DNA of 64,000 bases. Source: Pseudomonas sp. SJZ074 (lineage in GTDB: Bacteria; Pseudomonadota; Gammaproteobacteria; Pseudomonadales; Pseudomonadaceae). The stretch covers positions 430,030 to 494,029 of the forward strand of contig NZ_VIUE01000001.1 in NCBI RefSeq assembly GCF_007828215.1. Reading direction: 5' to 3'. The notes under the pieces are model-generated. The model made no database searches and was not told the origin of the DNA. It saw only the letters and a program-made list of their open reading frames with translations. Position numbers and translations under genes: made by a program. How positions within the stretch are numbered: the first letter of the stretch is position 1; the number at the start of each line of letters is the position of its first letter. Positions 16,648-26,249 of the stretch are shown here, one piece after another.

Positions 16648-18012
16648 TTAGCGGATACCGTCCTGGCGCAGCGCGTTCGGCGTGAAATCTGCCGTGGTAG
16701 CGGTGAAGCCGAAATCGTAGGCCGATTTCTCTTCGTTTTTCATGCCCAGGGCCAGGTAGCGGCCGGACTGCAGGTCGTAGAGGGTTTCCAGGGCGTACCA
16801 CGGCACTTGCTTGTCGTAGTAGTTCTCGGCATGGGCCTCGGCAACGCGCCACAGCTGGCCACGACCGTCGTAATGGTCGATCACCGCCGCCTGCCAGGTG
16901 TCTTCGTCGATGAAGAAATCGCGCTTGGCGTAGATGTGGCGCTGGCCTTCCTTCAGGGTCGCGGTCACATGCCAGACCCGGCGCAACTCATAGCGCGCCA
17001 GGTCCTGGTTGATGTGGCCGGCCTTGAGGATGTCGGCGTACTTGAGTTGCGGCGAATCGATCTTGTAGCTGTTGGCGGCAATGTACAGCTCTTTCTTGCC
17101 TTCCAGCTTCCAGTCGTAGCGATCCGGCGCACCGTTGTACATGTCCAGGTTGTCGGAGGTACGCAGGCCGTCGGCAGCGGTACCCGGACCGTCATAGGAG
17201 ACCTGTGGCGCACGACGCACCCGACGCTGGCCGGCGTTGTAGACCCAGGCCGAACGCGGTTCCTTCACCTGGTCGAGGGTTTCGTGCACCAGCAGCACAC
17301 CACCGGCCAGGCGTGCCGGCGCGGTCACTTGCTGCTTGAAGTAGAACAGGATGTTGCCGGGGTTGGCCGGATCGAAATCCTTCATCTTGTCGCGGAACAC
17401 GAACTGGTCACGGAAGTACACCAGGCTGTAGGAGCCGTTGGGTTGCGGCGTGGCCTGGGTCACCAGGCGCGTCACGCTGCCGCCACGATAGCGGGTGATG
17501 TGGTTCCAGATCACTTCGACGCCGCTCTGGGGGATCGGGAACGGTATGGCCGTCTCGAAATTCTCCAGGCCGTTGCCGCCGGAGACCAGCTTGGTGTTGA
17601 CCGCGTTCTTCTTGATGGAGGCGAATACCTCGTCCGGCACGGTGGCGCCACGATGGGTCGGATAGACCGGCATCTTGAAGGTTTCCGGGTAGCGCTTGAA
17701 CATCGCGTACTGGCCCGGCGCGAGCTTGTCCTTGTACTGCTCGACGTTCTGCGCGGTGATGGTGAACAGCGGTTTCTCGCTGGCATAGGGGTCGGCGAGG
17801 AATCCCTTGCTGTCCACGCTACCGGCGTTCTTCGCCATGGGCTTCCAGGCGGAAATCGAACCGTCGGCATTACCGGCCATCTCGGCGCCCATCGGCGTCA
17901 GGCTCTTGCCCAGTTTGTCGGCCTCGCCCGCAGGCACCGCGGCCATGACGCTGGCCGCCAGCAGGGACAATCCCAGTGCGCCGACCTGCAACAGACTCTT
18001 GGTTATTTTCAT
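16648..18012 (-). CDS. DUF1329 exported protein
   Basis: A 454-residue DUF1329 protein with a signal peptide (MKITKSLLQVGALGLSLLAA, cleavage near ASVMA-AVP). DUF1329 proteins have an outer-membrane-lipoprotein-sorting-like beta fold and travel with DUF1302 proteins and lipid or sterol catabolic genes. The body contains the family-typical NGSYSLVYFRDQFVFRDKMK and a YDGRGQLWRVAEA stretch. It sits 25 bp downstream of the DUF1302 gene, so the two are co-transcribed. A periplasmic or outer-membrane role in handling a hydrophobic substrate is inferred from this pairing. Confidence 0.88.
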   Translation of the reverse strand: MKITKSLLQVGALGLSLLAASVMAAVPAGEADKLGKSLTPMGAEMAGNADGSISAWKPMAKNAGSVDSKGFLADPYASEKPLFTITAQNVEQYKDKLAPGQYAMFKRYPETFKMPVYPTHRGATVPDEVFASIKKNAVNTKLVSGGNGLENFETAIPFPIPQSGVEVIWNHITRYRGGSVTRLVTQATPQPNGSYSLVYFRDQFVFRDKMKDFDPANPGNILFYFKQQVTAPARLAGGVLLVHETLDQVKEPRSAWVYNAGQRRVRRAPQVSYDGPGTAADGLRTSDNLDMYNGAPDRYDWKLEGKKELYIAANSYKIDSPQLKYADILKAGHINQDLARYELRRVWHVTATLKEGQRHIYAKRDFFIDEDTWQAAVIDHYDGRGQLWRVAEAHAENYYDKQVPWYALETLYDLQSGRYLALGMKNEEKSAYDFGFTATTADFTPNALRQDGIR

Positions 18013-18037
18013 TGTGTGTCGTCCTGAAATACGGTGC

Positions 18038-19897
18038 TTAGAAGGTCACGCCGACGCTGAGCGCCAGGAAGTCGCGATCGTCCACGGTGCTGAAGTCGCC
18101 ACCAAAGAAGTTGGTGTAGGCCAGGCTCGCGTTGTAGGTGTTCTGGTACTCGGCATCCAGCCCGAGGCTGACGGCCTTGCGGCCTTCCTCGAAGTTGCCG
18201 CCAGGACCCGGCGAGTAGCCTTTGACGTCATGGGACCAGGCCACGTTGGGCTTGAGGTTCACGCCGGCGAAGACATCCGGGTATTCCCAGATGGCCCGCG
18301 CACGGTAGCCCCAGGAGGTGGAGGTGGTGAAGCCGTCGTTGTTGCAGTTGCTGTTGACGTTGCCGGCAGTCTGGCCGCCGCCTGCGGCGGTCGAGGCGTT
18401 GAGCGCTTCGCAGGTGCCGTTTGGCAATTGACCCGGCCCGAACACGGGATCACGACCGTAGCGGGCTTCAGATTTGCTTTCCAAGCCGCCGACATGCGTC
18501 ACACCAATTTCACCCACCAGGGTCAAACGACTGGCGCCCATGACCTGATCGAGGAAATGGGTAAAGGTAGTCTGGAATTGAGTGATCTCTTTGCGACGAT
18601 AGCCATGCAGATCCTGGCCTGGCACCCCCGTAAGCACCGAGGCGTTAGCCAACGGCCCTCCGATCGGACGGACACCAGCGAAAAGAATGTCAGTGGTGCT
18701 CAATTGCACCGGCGCATTCGGGCGATAGCTCAGTTCGCCGCTCCACGCGGTGCCGGTAGGCAGGGTCGTGGAGAAACTCAGGCCGTAAAGGCGGATATCT
18801 TCTGGGTACTCAACGAAGTAATTGGAGTTCCCTGCGACGATCAGAGGCCGTAGCGCCGCCAATGGTCCCAGAGGAGTCGTGTAGAACTGTGAAGGCGCTC
18901 CTGTGGCACTGAAAATCGGTGCCCGGCTGTGGTAGTTCATGAAGTACGCACCGAACTCGGTATCCAGTGGTTCGAACATATACTTCATGGACGCGCCCCA
19001 TTGGCCGCTATCACGAGCGTCCCGATCAGGACCACGGCGGACCAGGACGCCCTCTTCGTTGACATCCACGCCGAACGCGCCCAGTGCCGGCAAGGCAGCA
19101 CCCGGAATCGTGGAGCGCTTGTTCAACACCCGCAGATTATCCGTACACCCATCGGCAATCACATCCGGCTGGGAAAAGAACGTCCCGCAGTTATCGACAA
19201 CCGTCTGGTCCCACTCCAGCTGATAGAACGCTTCGGCCGACAGGTTATCGGTCAGGCTCTGGGACACATAGAACATGTTGACCGGGATCAGGCCTTCCTT
19301 GATCTCGGCACCGGGACGACGGAACGCGGACACGTCGACCGGGTTGATGGAGTTGATGCCGCCCTGGATGAAGGTACTTTCACCCCAGCTGACCACCTGC
19401 TTGCCCAAGCGAACGGAGCCCGGCTGATCGGCAATGGCATAGTTGTGGTAGACAAAGGCATCGAGAATCTGCCCGCCGGAGGACTTGGCGCCTTCCTTAC
19501 GGTTGCTGTCGCTGATGTCCTTGTACAGGCGATTCTCATCCTTGAGTTCGAAGTCGTACCAATACTTGCCCCGCACGAACACACCGGTATCGCCGTACTT
19601 CAGTTCAAGGTCATGAATGCCCTTGAAGATCTTCGAGAAGGTTTCCCCGCGCTTGAAATTCAAGTGACCGTCATCGGAGGTCTGGGACAGGCCCCTGCCA
19701 CCATTGTTGACACCGATCAGGTCCTTGTTGGCATTGGCCGTGGACCAGCTCGCCCCCACCGACAGGGAGGAATCGAACTGGCCCTCGATTTCACCGATGT
19801 TGAAACTGACGCCGAATGCAGGCCCGGCGAGCGAAGAGGCGAGGCTGACCGCCAGAGGCAATTTTGCCCGGCGCCAGAACGTGTTTGCAGAGGTCAT
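18038..19897 (-). CDS. DUF1302 outer-membrane protein
   Basis: A 619-residue DUF1302 protein, predicted to be an outer-membrane beta-barrel. A signal peptide ends near AGPAFG-VSFNIG. The body is rich in alternating aromatic strands (SVGASWS, FVRGKYWYDFEL, GSVRLGKQVVSWGESTF) and it ends with an aromatic strand, FLALSVGVTF, the usual barrel C-terminus. Family members occur beside DUF1329 genes and fatty-acid or steroid catabolism genes. It is the likely channel of the cluster, upstream of the DUF1329 gene by 25 bp. Its substrate cannot be read from sequence. Confidence 0.88.
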   Translation of the reverse strand: MTSANTFWRRAKLPLAVSLASSLAGPAFGVSFNIGEIEGQFDSSLSVGASWSTANANKDLIGVNNGGRGLSQTSDDGHLNFKRGETFSKIFKGIHDLELKYGDTGVFVRGKYWYDFELKDENRLYKDISDSNRKEGAKSSGGQILDAFVYHNYAIADQPGSVRLGKQVVSWGESTFIQGGINSINPVDVSAFRRPGAEIKEGLIPVNMFYVSQSLTDNLSAEAFYQLEWDQTVVDNCGTFFSQPDVIADGCTDNLRVLNKRSTIPGAALPALGAFGVDVNEEGVLVRRGPDRDARDSGQWGASMKYMFEPLDTEFGAYFMNYHSRAPIFSATGAPSQFYTTPLGPLAALRPLIVAGNSNYFVEYPEDIRLYGLSFSTTLPTGTAWSGELSYRPNAPVQLSTTDILFAGVRPIGGPLANASVLTGVPGQDLHGYRRKEITQFQTTFTHFLDQVMGASRLTLVGEIGVTHVGGLESKSEARYGRDPVFGPGQLPNGTCEALNASTAAGGGQTAGNVNSNCNNDGFTTSTSWGYRARAIWEYPDVFAGVNLKPNVAWSHDVKGYSPGPGGNFEEGRKAVSLGLDAEYQNTYNASLAYTNFFGGDFSTVDDRDFLALSVGVTF

Positions 19898-20230
19898 TCG
19901 ACGCTACTCCATGTTCTTTATTGTTATGGCAGGGGGTATTTTCAAGGAACGTCTTCGACGGCCAGCGGCAGGGTTGCGGCACTCATTCAAAGTCGCATCG
20001 CCCGTTCGTGCAGGTGCCCTATTCCTGAAAATCCTTGAGCGGACTATAGCCAGCAGGTAGTACGGCTTGATCCCTCTAAAGTGTGATTTGCAGCCCCCGA
20101 CCACTCTGGAACAGTCCCTTGCCAGGCCGACACCTGTCGGCACGGCAAGGATGGCTGAAATTTGCGGTTTGACAAGGCAAGCGCTTGCTCGGTGGGGCTG
20201 CCGCGCCCTTTCGGGCACGGCAGGACCACC
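19898..20230. other. Intergenic region: promoter side of DUF1302 gene
   Basis: This 333-bp gap holds the leader of the DUF1302 gene and the end of the acyl-CoA ligase gene. Near 20188-20222 a stem closed by GAAA (CTGCCGTGCCC-GAAA-GGGCGCGGCAG on the minus strand, one mismatch) could end the ligase transcript, but there is no T-run. I see no credible coding sequence in it. Confidence 0.5.
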
Positions 20231-21913
20231 TCAAAGCGTGGACAGGAAGGCGCTGTTGTTGCTCTGCCATTCGGCGATGTCGACGCGGATGCGTTTCTTG
20301 TCGAGCTTGCCGACGCTGGTCTTGGGAATTTCCGTAACAAGGGCGATCTGGCTCGGGATCGCCCACTTGCTCAGGTGTCCCTGTTCGACAAAAGGCTTGA
20401 GATGTTCCTTGAGCTCGCGAGCCCCGACCTGATGCCCGTCGTGAATCACCAGCAGGGCAAACGGGCGCTCGCCCCACTGCGGATCGGGAATGCCCACCAC
20501 TGCTACTTCGCGTACCGCCACGTGACGGCTGATGAGGTCTTCCAGGTCCAGGGACGAGACCCACTCGCCCCCCGTCTTGATCACGTCCTTGATACGGTCG
20601 CGGATGTCGATAAAGCCCATGCTGTCCAGCGTGGCGACATCGCCGGTATGCAGCCAGCCGCCGGCCCAGAGCTCGGCACCCTTCTGCGGTTCGTTGAAAT
20701 AGCCTTCGGTGAGCCAAGGCGCGCGCAGCACCAATTCGCCCTGGGTCTCGCCATCGGCAGGCAGGAACCGGCCTTCGGCATCGACGATAGCCGCCTCCAC
20801 CAAGGGGCCCGGCACACCGGCCTTGATCCGATAGCTGATGCGTTCGTCCTCGCTACCGGCCATCAATTCCTCGTTGAGGTGAGCGCAGGACACCAACGGG
20901 CCGGTTTCCGACATGCCATAGGCGGCGGTGAGCTGGATCCCCCTGGCCTTGGCCGCTTCGTACAGGCTGCGATTCAGGGCGCTGCCGCCGATGACGATTT
21001 TCCAGCCGCCGAAATCGGTGTCCTGGGCACCCTTGGCGTTGAGCACCATCTGCAGGATGGTCGGTACGCAATGGGAAAAACTGACCTTCTCCTTGCGCCA
21101 CAACTGAACCAGAAGCTCGGGGTCGTAGCGGCCCGGATAGACCTGCTTGAGACCGAGCATGGTTGCCACGTACGGCAGGCCCCAGGCATGGACATGAAAC
21201 ATCGGTGTGATCGGCATGTACACATCATTGGTGCCCAGCAAGCGCACGCTGTCGACAGCGCCCATGATGGTCGCCTCTCCAAGGGAGTGCAGCACCAGTT
21301 GCCGGTGCGTGAAGTAGACGCCCTTGGGATTGCCCGTGGTACCGGTGGTATAGAAGGTCGTGGCGACGGAGTTCTCGTCGAAGTCCTGGAAGTCGTAGAC
21401 CGGGCTGGCAGCCGCCAGCAACTGCTCGTATTCGCCCACCAGGTTGGGCAGCTCGGCGGTTTTCTCCGGCAGGTCGGTCAGCAGCAGGGTCTTCTCCACC
21501 GTGGTCAGGTGTCCGGCAATGGCCTGGTACAACCCGACGAACTCGCTGTTGACCAGCACGAAGCGGTCCTCGGCGTGATTCATGGTGTAGACAATCTGCT
21601 CGGGTGAGAGCCGCACGTTGATGGTGTGGATCACTGCGCCGATCATCGGAATTGCGAACATGCATTCCAGATAGCGATGGCTGTCCCAGTCCATCACCGC
21701 CACGGTATCGCCCGCCTTGACCCCGGCCTCGGTCAGCACGTTGGCCAACCGCGCCACCCGTTCTATCAATGTCGGATAGCTGTAGCGCAACTGGTCACGG
21801 TAGACGATCTCGCGGGTTTTCTCGTAACGCACACCGGACATCAGCAGCCGCTTGATCAGCAGTGGATATTGATAAGCGCCTTCGGCGGGAGGAATAACGC
21901 GAGTCTGCAACAT
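20231..21913 (-). CDS. Fatty acyl-CoA ligase (AMP-binding)
   Basis: A 560-residue adenylate-forming enzyme that activates a carboxylic acid to its CoA thioester. The P-loop-like motif FYTTGTTGNPKG is near residues 187-200. Further signatures are AYGMSETGPLVS, YFNEPQKGAELWAGGWLHTGD, IDIRDRIKDVIKTGGEWVSS and the C-terminal catalytic Lys in IPKTSVGKLDKK. Length and motifs fit medium/long-chain fatty-acid ligases. It is on the same strand as the DUF1302/DUF1329 genes but more than 300 bp upstream. I recall the same gene set in P. putida (PP_0763-0767 region), where the ligase is listed as medium-chain. Confidence 0.9.
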   Translation of the reverse strand: MLQTRVIPPAEGAYQYPLLIKRLLMSGVRYEKTREIVYRDQLRYSYPTLIERVARLANVLTEAGVKAGDTVAVMDWDSHRYLECMFAIPMIGAVIHTINVRLSPEQIVYTMNHAEDRFVLVNSEFVGLYQAIAGHLTTVEKTLLLTDLPEKTAELPNLVGEYEQLLAAASPVYDFQDFDENSVATTFYTTGTTGNPKGVYFTHRQLVLHSLGEATIMGAVDSVRLLGTNDVYMPITPMFHVHAWGLPYVATMLGLKQVYPGRYDPELLVQLWRKEKVSFSHCVPTILQMVLNAKGAQDTDFGGWKIVIGGSALNRSLYEAAKARGIQLTAAYGMSETGPLVSCAHLNEELMAGSEDERISYRIKAGVPGPLVEAAIVDAEGRFLPADGETQGELVLRAPWLTEGYFNEPQKGAELWAGGWLHTGDVATLDSMGFIDIRDRIKDVIKTGGEWVSSLDLEDLISRHVAVREVAVVGIPDPQWGERPFALLVIHDGHQVGARELKEHLKPFVEQGHLSKWAIPSQIALVTEIPKTSVGKLDKKRIRVDIAEWQSNNSAFLSTL

Positions 21914-22179
21914 AAGAATCCTTTTCTGACTGCATGGTCGTGACTGGAGGTAAGCACTCTAGAGGGCTTATACACGGTTCAAATCAGCCAAAGGAATGAT
22001 TTATTCATCGCACCAATAGTAGCCTTGAGCCACTCCAGATGGGATTTATCGCAATGCCATACCAAGCCTTGCCAGGACTGGATCCAAAGGCGAGCATAAG
22101 TGTCAGTCCTGTTACAAACAACGGTGGCGGATGAACCTGAAAGGGCCATCTAGATGCTGCCCTTCAGTTGCGAATCCCA

Positions 22180-22781
22180 ATGAATACTGAACCGCCTGCG
22201 CAGCAAGCCCCTGAAGCGTCGACACCGCCGCTGGTGTCGATCGTGGCCCCTTGCTACAACGCCGAAAAATACCTGGAAGAAGCGATGCATAGTCTCTTTG
22301 CAGGAACAACAGCGAGAGCATGTCCAGGTATATACCTTCGATGACATCCTGCGCTGCCGTGATCGGCGCGCCGACGGCGCTGTATCGGATGAGCGCACTG
22401 CGTGAGGCCGGATTCTATGATCCCCGGTTGCGGGTCCAGGATTTCCAGATCACCCTGCGGATCGCCCATCGGGGTTACGAAATCCATGAACTTCCCATCT
22501 GTGTTACGTGGTATCGACGTCACCCCAATAACCTGTCGAGAAAGTACCGGTTGATGCTCGAAGCAGACCTGCAAGCCATCGAACCCTATCGAGACTATCC
22601 CGCCTACGAGTCGGCCCGCACGGTGCTGGTGCACAAGGCGCTGAAATACGCGGTGATCGAAGACCGGAAGGAGGCCTGGCAATTGCTGCGCAGTATTCCA
22701 TGGCGCCACCTGAACAAAACCAGCTTCAAGCGATTCAAGAGGCTGCTCCTGCCACGCTTCACGATAAGGTCCCGGCCATGA
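22180..22781 (+). pseudogene. Broken family 2 glycosyltransferase
   Basis: The first frame (22180-22344, ATG) encodes a classic GT2 N-terminus, PLVSIVAPCYNAEKYLEEA, and stops after 54 codons. A second frame, open from 22320 to 22781 (153 residues), encodes the GT2 C-terminal part (ALREAGFYDPRLRVQDFQIT, then WYRRHPNN). The DxD-containing middle, normally about 100-150 residues, is absent and the frames differ, so this is an internal deletion with frame loss. The stop of the second frame overlaps the acetyltransferase start (ATGA), so the ancestral pair was translationally coupled. Confidence 0.8.
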
Positions 22782-23395
22782 AACTTCTGCAAAAACTCAA
22801 GGAGCGCAAGGTCCGCAAGCACCTCAAGCGTTTGGAAAAGCTGGAACGATCACCCGAAAAGATTCGCCTGCGCTATCCGAAATACCAGATCGGAGTGGGC
22901 ACCTATGGCATTCCCGAAGTGACCGAGTTCGGTGACGACACGGTGCTCAAGGTCGGCTCCTACACATCGATTGCCCAAGGCGTGAAAATCCTGCTGGGGG
23001 GTGGGCATCGCATGGACTGGGTCAGCACGTTCCCGTTCCCGTTGATGATCGACGAGGCCAGGCATATTTCCGGCAGCAACCCGACCAAGGGCGACGTGAT
23101 GATAGGCAGCGATTGCTGGATCTGCGCCGAGGCGATGATCCTATCCGGCGTGACCATCGGCCACGGGGCCGTGGTCGCCGCCGGAGCGGTAGTCACCCGC
23201 GATGTCGAGCCTTACGCCGTTGTCGGCGGCAACCCGTGTCGATTCATTCGCTGGCGCTTCGAAGAACCGGTACGGCGGGCGCTATTGGAATCGGCCTGGT
23301 GGGAATGGCCGGTGGAGGAGGTCAAGGCAGTGTCAGCGTTGCTGTGCAGCGATAACATCGAGGCCTTCCTGGACTATGCCCGCCAACGTCCCTGA
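22778..23395 (+). CDS. Hexapeptide-repeat acetyltransferase (CatB/XAT-like)
   Basis: A 205-residue left-handed beta-helix acyltransferase of the CatB/VatD type, using acetyl-CoA. After a basic N-terminal helix (MKLLQKLKERKVRKHLKRLE) come hexapeptide turns, the active-site-like GGGHRMDWVSTFPF (His) and the family block GDVMIGSDCWICAEAMILSG, then IGHGAVVAAGAVVTRDVEPYAVVGGNP. The ATG at 22778 overlaps the stop of the broken glycosyltransferase. With that partner it probably once modified a surface glycan. The acetyltransferase frame itself is intact. Confidence 0.88.
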   Translation: MKLLQKLKERKVRKHLKRLEKLERSPEKIRLRYPKYQIGVGTYGIPEVTEFGDDTVLKVGSYTSIAQGVKILLGGGHRMDWVSTFPFPLMIDEARHISGSNPTKGDVMIGSDCWICAEAMILSGVTIGHGAVVAAGAVVTRDVEPYAVVGGNPCRFIRWRFEEPVRRALLESAWWEWPVEEVKAVSALLCSDNIEAFLDYARQRP

Positions 23396-23437
23396 TCGTT
23401 ACCCTTTCAGGCGTAACGATCAGGATAGAACCGACGG

Positions 23438-24067
23438 TCAATGCGCTTCGGTAAACGCTAGCTTCACACCGATGGCAACCAGTACCGCGCCCATGGTCCG
23501 ATCGAACCAGTGCCCCATGCGGGCGAAACCGGCGCGCACTCGCTGCTGGCTGAACAACATGGCCACCAGGCAGAACCAGGCAGCCGTTGCGGCCGCCAGG
23601 TACACACCGTAACCGGCCTGAATCGCCAGCGGCGTATGGGGGTTGATCACCACGGTGAACAGCGACAGGAAGAACAGCGTCGCCTTGGGGTTCAGGCCAT
23701 TGGTGACGAAGCCCGAGGTGAATGCGCCGCGAGCGGTCCGTTCACCGGCTTCCTTGTGCAGCTTTTCTTCGCTCGGCTTGGCCGGTTGCGCACGCAACGC
23801 CTTGAAGCCGATATACAGCAGGTACGCGGCGGCGGCCCATTTCAGCGCGTTGAACAACACGATGGACTGCGACACGATCAGCCCAATGCCCAACAGCGAA
23901 TAGCCTACGTGCAGGAAAATCGCCGTGCCGACGCCCAGCGCTGTCCAGGTCCCGGCGCGGCGGCCATGGGTCACGCTTTCGCGCACCACCACGGCAAAAT
24001 CCGGCCCGGGGCTGGCAACCGCCAGCAGGTGGATCAGGGCGACAGTGAGGAATTCAGCGAGGTACAT
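23438..24067 (-). CDS. LysE/RhtB family amino-acid exporter
   Basis: A 209-residue inner-membrane exporter of the LysE/RhtB family with about six hydrophobic segments. The family N-terminus is visible as MYLAEFLTVALIHLLAVASPGPDF (SPGPD motif), and the mid-protein signature is FTSGFVTNGLNPKATLFFLS. It probably exports an amino acid such as homoserine, threonine or an analogue; specificity cannot be assigned. The ATG at 24067 follows AAGGAG at ideal spacing, so the in-frame extension to 24442 is rejected. Confidence 0.9.
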   Translation of the reverse strand: MYLAEFLTVALIHLLAVASPGPDFAVVVRESVTHGRRAGTWTALGVGTAIFLHVGYSLLGIGLIVSQSIVLFNALKWAAAAYLLYIGFKALRAQPAKPSEEKLHKEAGERTARGAFTSGFVTNGLNPKATLFFLSLFTVVINPHTPLAIQAGYGVYLAAATAAWFCLVAMLFSQQRVRAGFARMGHWFDRTMGAVLVAIGVKLAFTEAH

Positions 24068-24096
24068 GGCGGGCTCCTTCTTATTCAATCTCGAAC

Positions 24097-24128
24097 GTGT
24101 GGCGAGGGGATTTATCCCCTCGCCACAC
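24097..24128. repeat. REP-like hairpin (family B)
   Basis: A near-perfect palindrome, GTGTGGCGAGGGGA-TTTA-TCCCCTCGCCACAC, lies between divergent genes. The same unit recurs at 32904-32933, and a related GTGGCGAGGGAGCTTGCTCCC form occurs at 38.7 kb. Confidence 0.9.
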
Positions 24129-24194
24129 GGCTGCAATTCATCTGGTAGGCTCGCCACCTTACGCCTTCGGCTTCTGACACAAAAGGTACAGTTG

Positions 24195-25160
24195 ATGACA
24201 AACCACGTCCGCGCCGTTTTTCTCGACCATCCTTCCCTGGACCTCGGCGACCTGGATCTGACCCCGCTGCGCAATGGCTTCGATGAACTGCAACTGTTTG
24301 CCCGAACCACCCCGGACCAGGTGATCGAACGACTCAAGGGCGCCACCGTGGCGATCACCAACAAGATCGTGATCGATGCCGCCACTATGGCCGCCAGCCC
24401 CGAATTGAAGTTGATCCTGATCAGCGCCACCGGCACCAACAACGTCGACCTTGCGGCCGCTCGCCATCACGGCATCACGGTGTGCAACTGCCAGGGCTAC
24501 GGTACGCCATCGGTCGCCCAGCATACGATCATGCTGTTGCTGAACCTGGCGACGCGGCTGGCCGATTATCAGAAGGCGGTGAGCGACGGGCGTTGGCAAC
24601 AGGCTTCACAATTCTGTCTGCTGGACTACCCCATCGTCGAACTGCAAGGCAAGACCCTGGGCCTGCTGGGCCACGGCGAACTGGGCAGTGCCGTCGGGCG
24701 GCTGGCGGAAGCCTTCGGCATGCGCGTGCTGTTGGGGCAGATCCCCGGACGTCCTGCTCGCCCTGACCGCTTGCCGCTGGATCAGCTGTTGTCGCAAGTC
24801 GATGCCCTGACCCTGCACTGCCCCCTCAATGAGCACACCCGCCACTTCATCGGCATGCGTGAACTGGCGCTGCTCAAGCCCGGCGCTTTCGTGGTCAACA
24901 CTGCCCGTGGCGGCCTGATCGATGAACAGGCCCTGGCTGATGCCCTGCGCAGCGGTCATCTGGGTGGCGCGGCCACCGACGTGCTGAGCGTGGAGCCGCC
25001 GACCCAGGGCAATCCGCTGCTGGACGGCGATATTCCCCGCCTGATCATCACGCCTCACAACGCCTGGGGCAGTCGCGAGGCGCGACAACGGATCGTTGGC
25101 CAACTGACGGAAAACGCCCTCGGTTTTTTCAGCGGTACAGCGCGACGGGTCGTCAGTTGA
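24195..25160 (+). CDS. hprA: D-2-hydroxyacid dehydrogenase (HprA-like)
   Basis: A 321-residue NAD(P)-dependent D-isomer-specific 2-hydroxyacid dehydrogenase, most like glycerate/hydroxypyruvate dehydrogenase HprA. The Rossmann motif GLLGHGELGSAVG is near residues 156-168. The catalytic Arg is in NTARGGLID (about residue 236), the Glu in LSVEPPT, and the His in TPHNAWGS (about 286). The ATG at 24195 gives the normal family length. It is followed 33 bp later by rsmC, the same neighbour order I recall for hprA in P. aeruginosa. The symbol rests on that and on length; other hydroxyacid substrates are possible. Confidence 0.75.
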   Translation: MTNHVRAVFLDHPSLDLGDLDLTPLRNGFDELQLFARTTPDQVIERLKGATVAITNKIVIDAATMAASPELKLILISATGTNNVDLAAARHHGITVCNCQGYGTPSVAQHTIMLLLNLATRLADYQKAVSDGRWQQASQFCLLDYPIVELQGKTLGLLGHGELGSAVGRLAEAFGMRVLLGQIPGRPARPDRLPLDQLLSQVDALTLHCPLNEHTRHFIGMRELALLKPGAFVVNTARGGLIDEQALADALRSGHLGGAATDVLSVEPPTQGNPLLDGDIPRLIITPHNAWGSREARQRIVGQLTENALGFFSGTARRVVS

Positions 25161-25193
25161 TAAACTGCCGCACTTTTTTTCAAGGAGCAGCCC

Positions 25194-26192
25194 ATGGATC
25201 CGCGCAGTGAAGTACTGCTTCGTCAGCCCGAACTATTCCAGGGCCCGGTCCTGCTGGCCGGCCTGCCCGCCGACGACCTGCTCGGCCGCTTGCCCGACGC
25301 CCATGGCTGGTGCTGGCACGCCGGCGATCAGGCCGCACTGGACGCCCGCTTCCCCGAGCGCAGCCACTTTGGCGTAGACGTCCCCTCCCGTGGGTTCGAC
25401 AGCGCAGTGGTGTTCCTGCCCAAGGCCAAGGACCTGACGGACTACATCCTCAATGCCGTGGCTTCACGCCTGGCCGGTCGCGAGGTGTATCTGGTAGGGG
25501 AAAAGCGCAGCGGCATCGAAGGTGCTTCCAAGCAGCTCAACCCGTTCGGTAAACCGCGCAAACTCGACAGCGCGCGGCATTGCCAACTGTGGCAGGTCAC
25601 CGTCGCCAACGCGCCAGAGGCCAAGCCCCTGGAAAGCCTGGCCCAGACCTACGAGCTGCCCCTGGAGGAAGGCCTTCTGAAGGTCATCAGCCTGCCAGGA
25701 GTGTTCAGCCACGGTCGCCTGGATCGTGGCAGTGCACTGCTGCTGGAACATTTGGACAAACTGCCCAGCGGCCATCTGCTGGACTTCGGTTGCGGTGCCG
25801 GTGTACTCGGGGCGGCCGTCAAGCGTCGTTATCCGCACAACACCGTCACCCTGCTGGATGTGGACGCTTTCGCCGCCGCCAGCAGTCGCCTGACCCTGGC
25901 CGCCAACGGCCTCGAGGCCGAGGTGCTGACCGGTGACGGTATCGATGCCGCGCCGATGGGCCTGAATGCGATCCTGAGCAATCCTCCGTTCCATGTCGGC
26001 GTCCATACCGATTACTACGCGACGGAAAACCTGCTGCGAAAAGCGGCCAAACATCTGAAAAATGGTGGGGAGTTGCGCCTGGTTGCGAACAGTTTCCTCA
26101 AATACCAACCGCTGATCGAAGAGCATCTGGGCGCGTGCACCATCAAGGCCGAGGGCCAGGGCTTTCGCATCTACCGGGCCAAGCGCGGTTGA
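25194..26192 (+). CDS. rsmC: 16S rRNA (guanine1207-N2)-methyltransferase
   Basis: A 332-residue SAM-dependent methyltransferase that modifies G1207 of 16S rRNA. It has the RsmC layout: a degenerate N-terminal methyltransferase-like half and an active C-terminal half. The latter has a SAM loop [15 protein letters not shown] and the N2-guanine catalytic motif [17 protein letters not shown] precedes the ATG at 25194. It is downstream of hprA. Confidence 0.95.
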   Translation: MDPRSEVLLRQPELFQGPVLLAGLPADDLLGRLPDAHGWCWHAGDQAALDARFPERSHFGVDVPSRGFDSAVVFLPKAKDLTDYILNAVASRLAGREVYLVGEKRSGIEGASKQLNPFGKPRKLDSARHCQLWQVTVANAPEAKPLESLAQTYELPLEEGLLKVISLPGVFSHGRLDRGSALLLEHLDKLPSGHLLDFGCGAGVLGAAVKRRYPHNTVTLLDVDAFAAASSRLTLAANGLEAEVLTGDGIDAAPMGLNAILSNPPFHVGVHTDYYATENLLRKAAKHLKNGGELRLVANSFLKYQPLIEEHLGACTIKAEGQGFRIYRAKRG

Positions 26193-26249
26193 AAGCTTTT
26201 TAAGGCGCAGCACTTGCCCAATCGGATTTGCCTAGGCAGAATCCGCAGC

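Noticed and set aside
20162-21607. 481-codon plus-strand frame
   Set aside because: It is antisense to the acyl-CoA ligase, which has all adenylation motifs. The plus-strand product has none.
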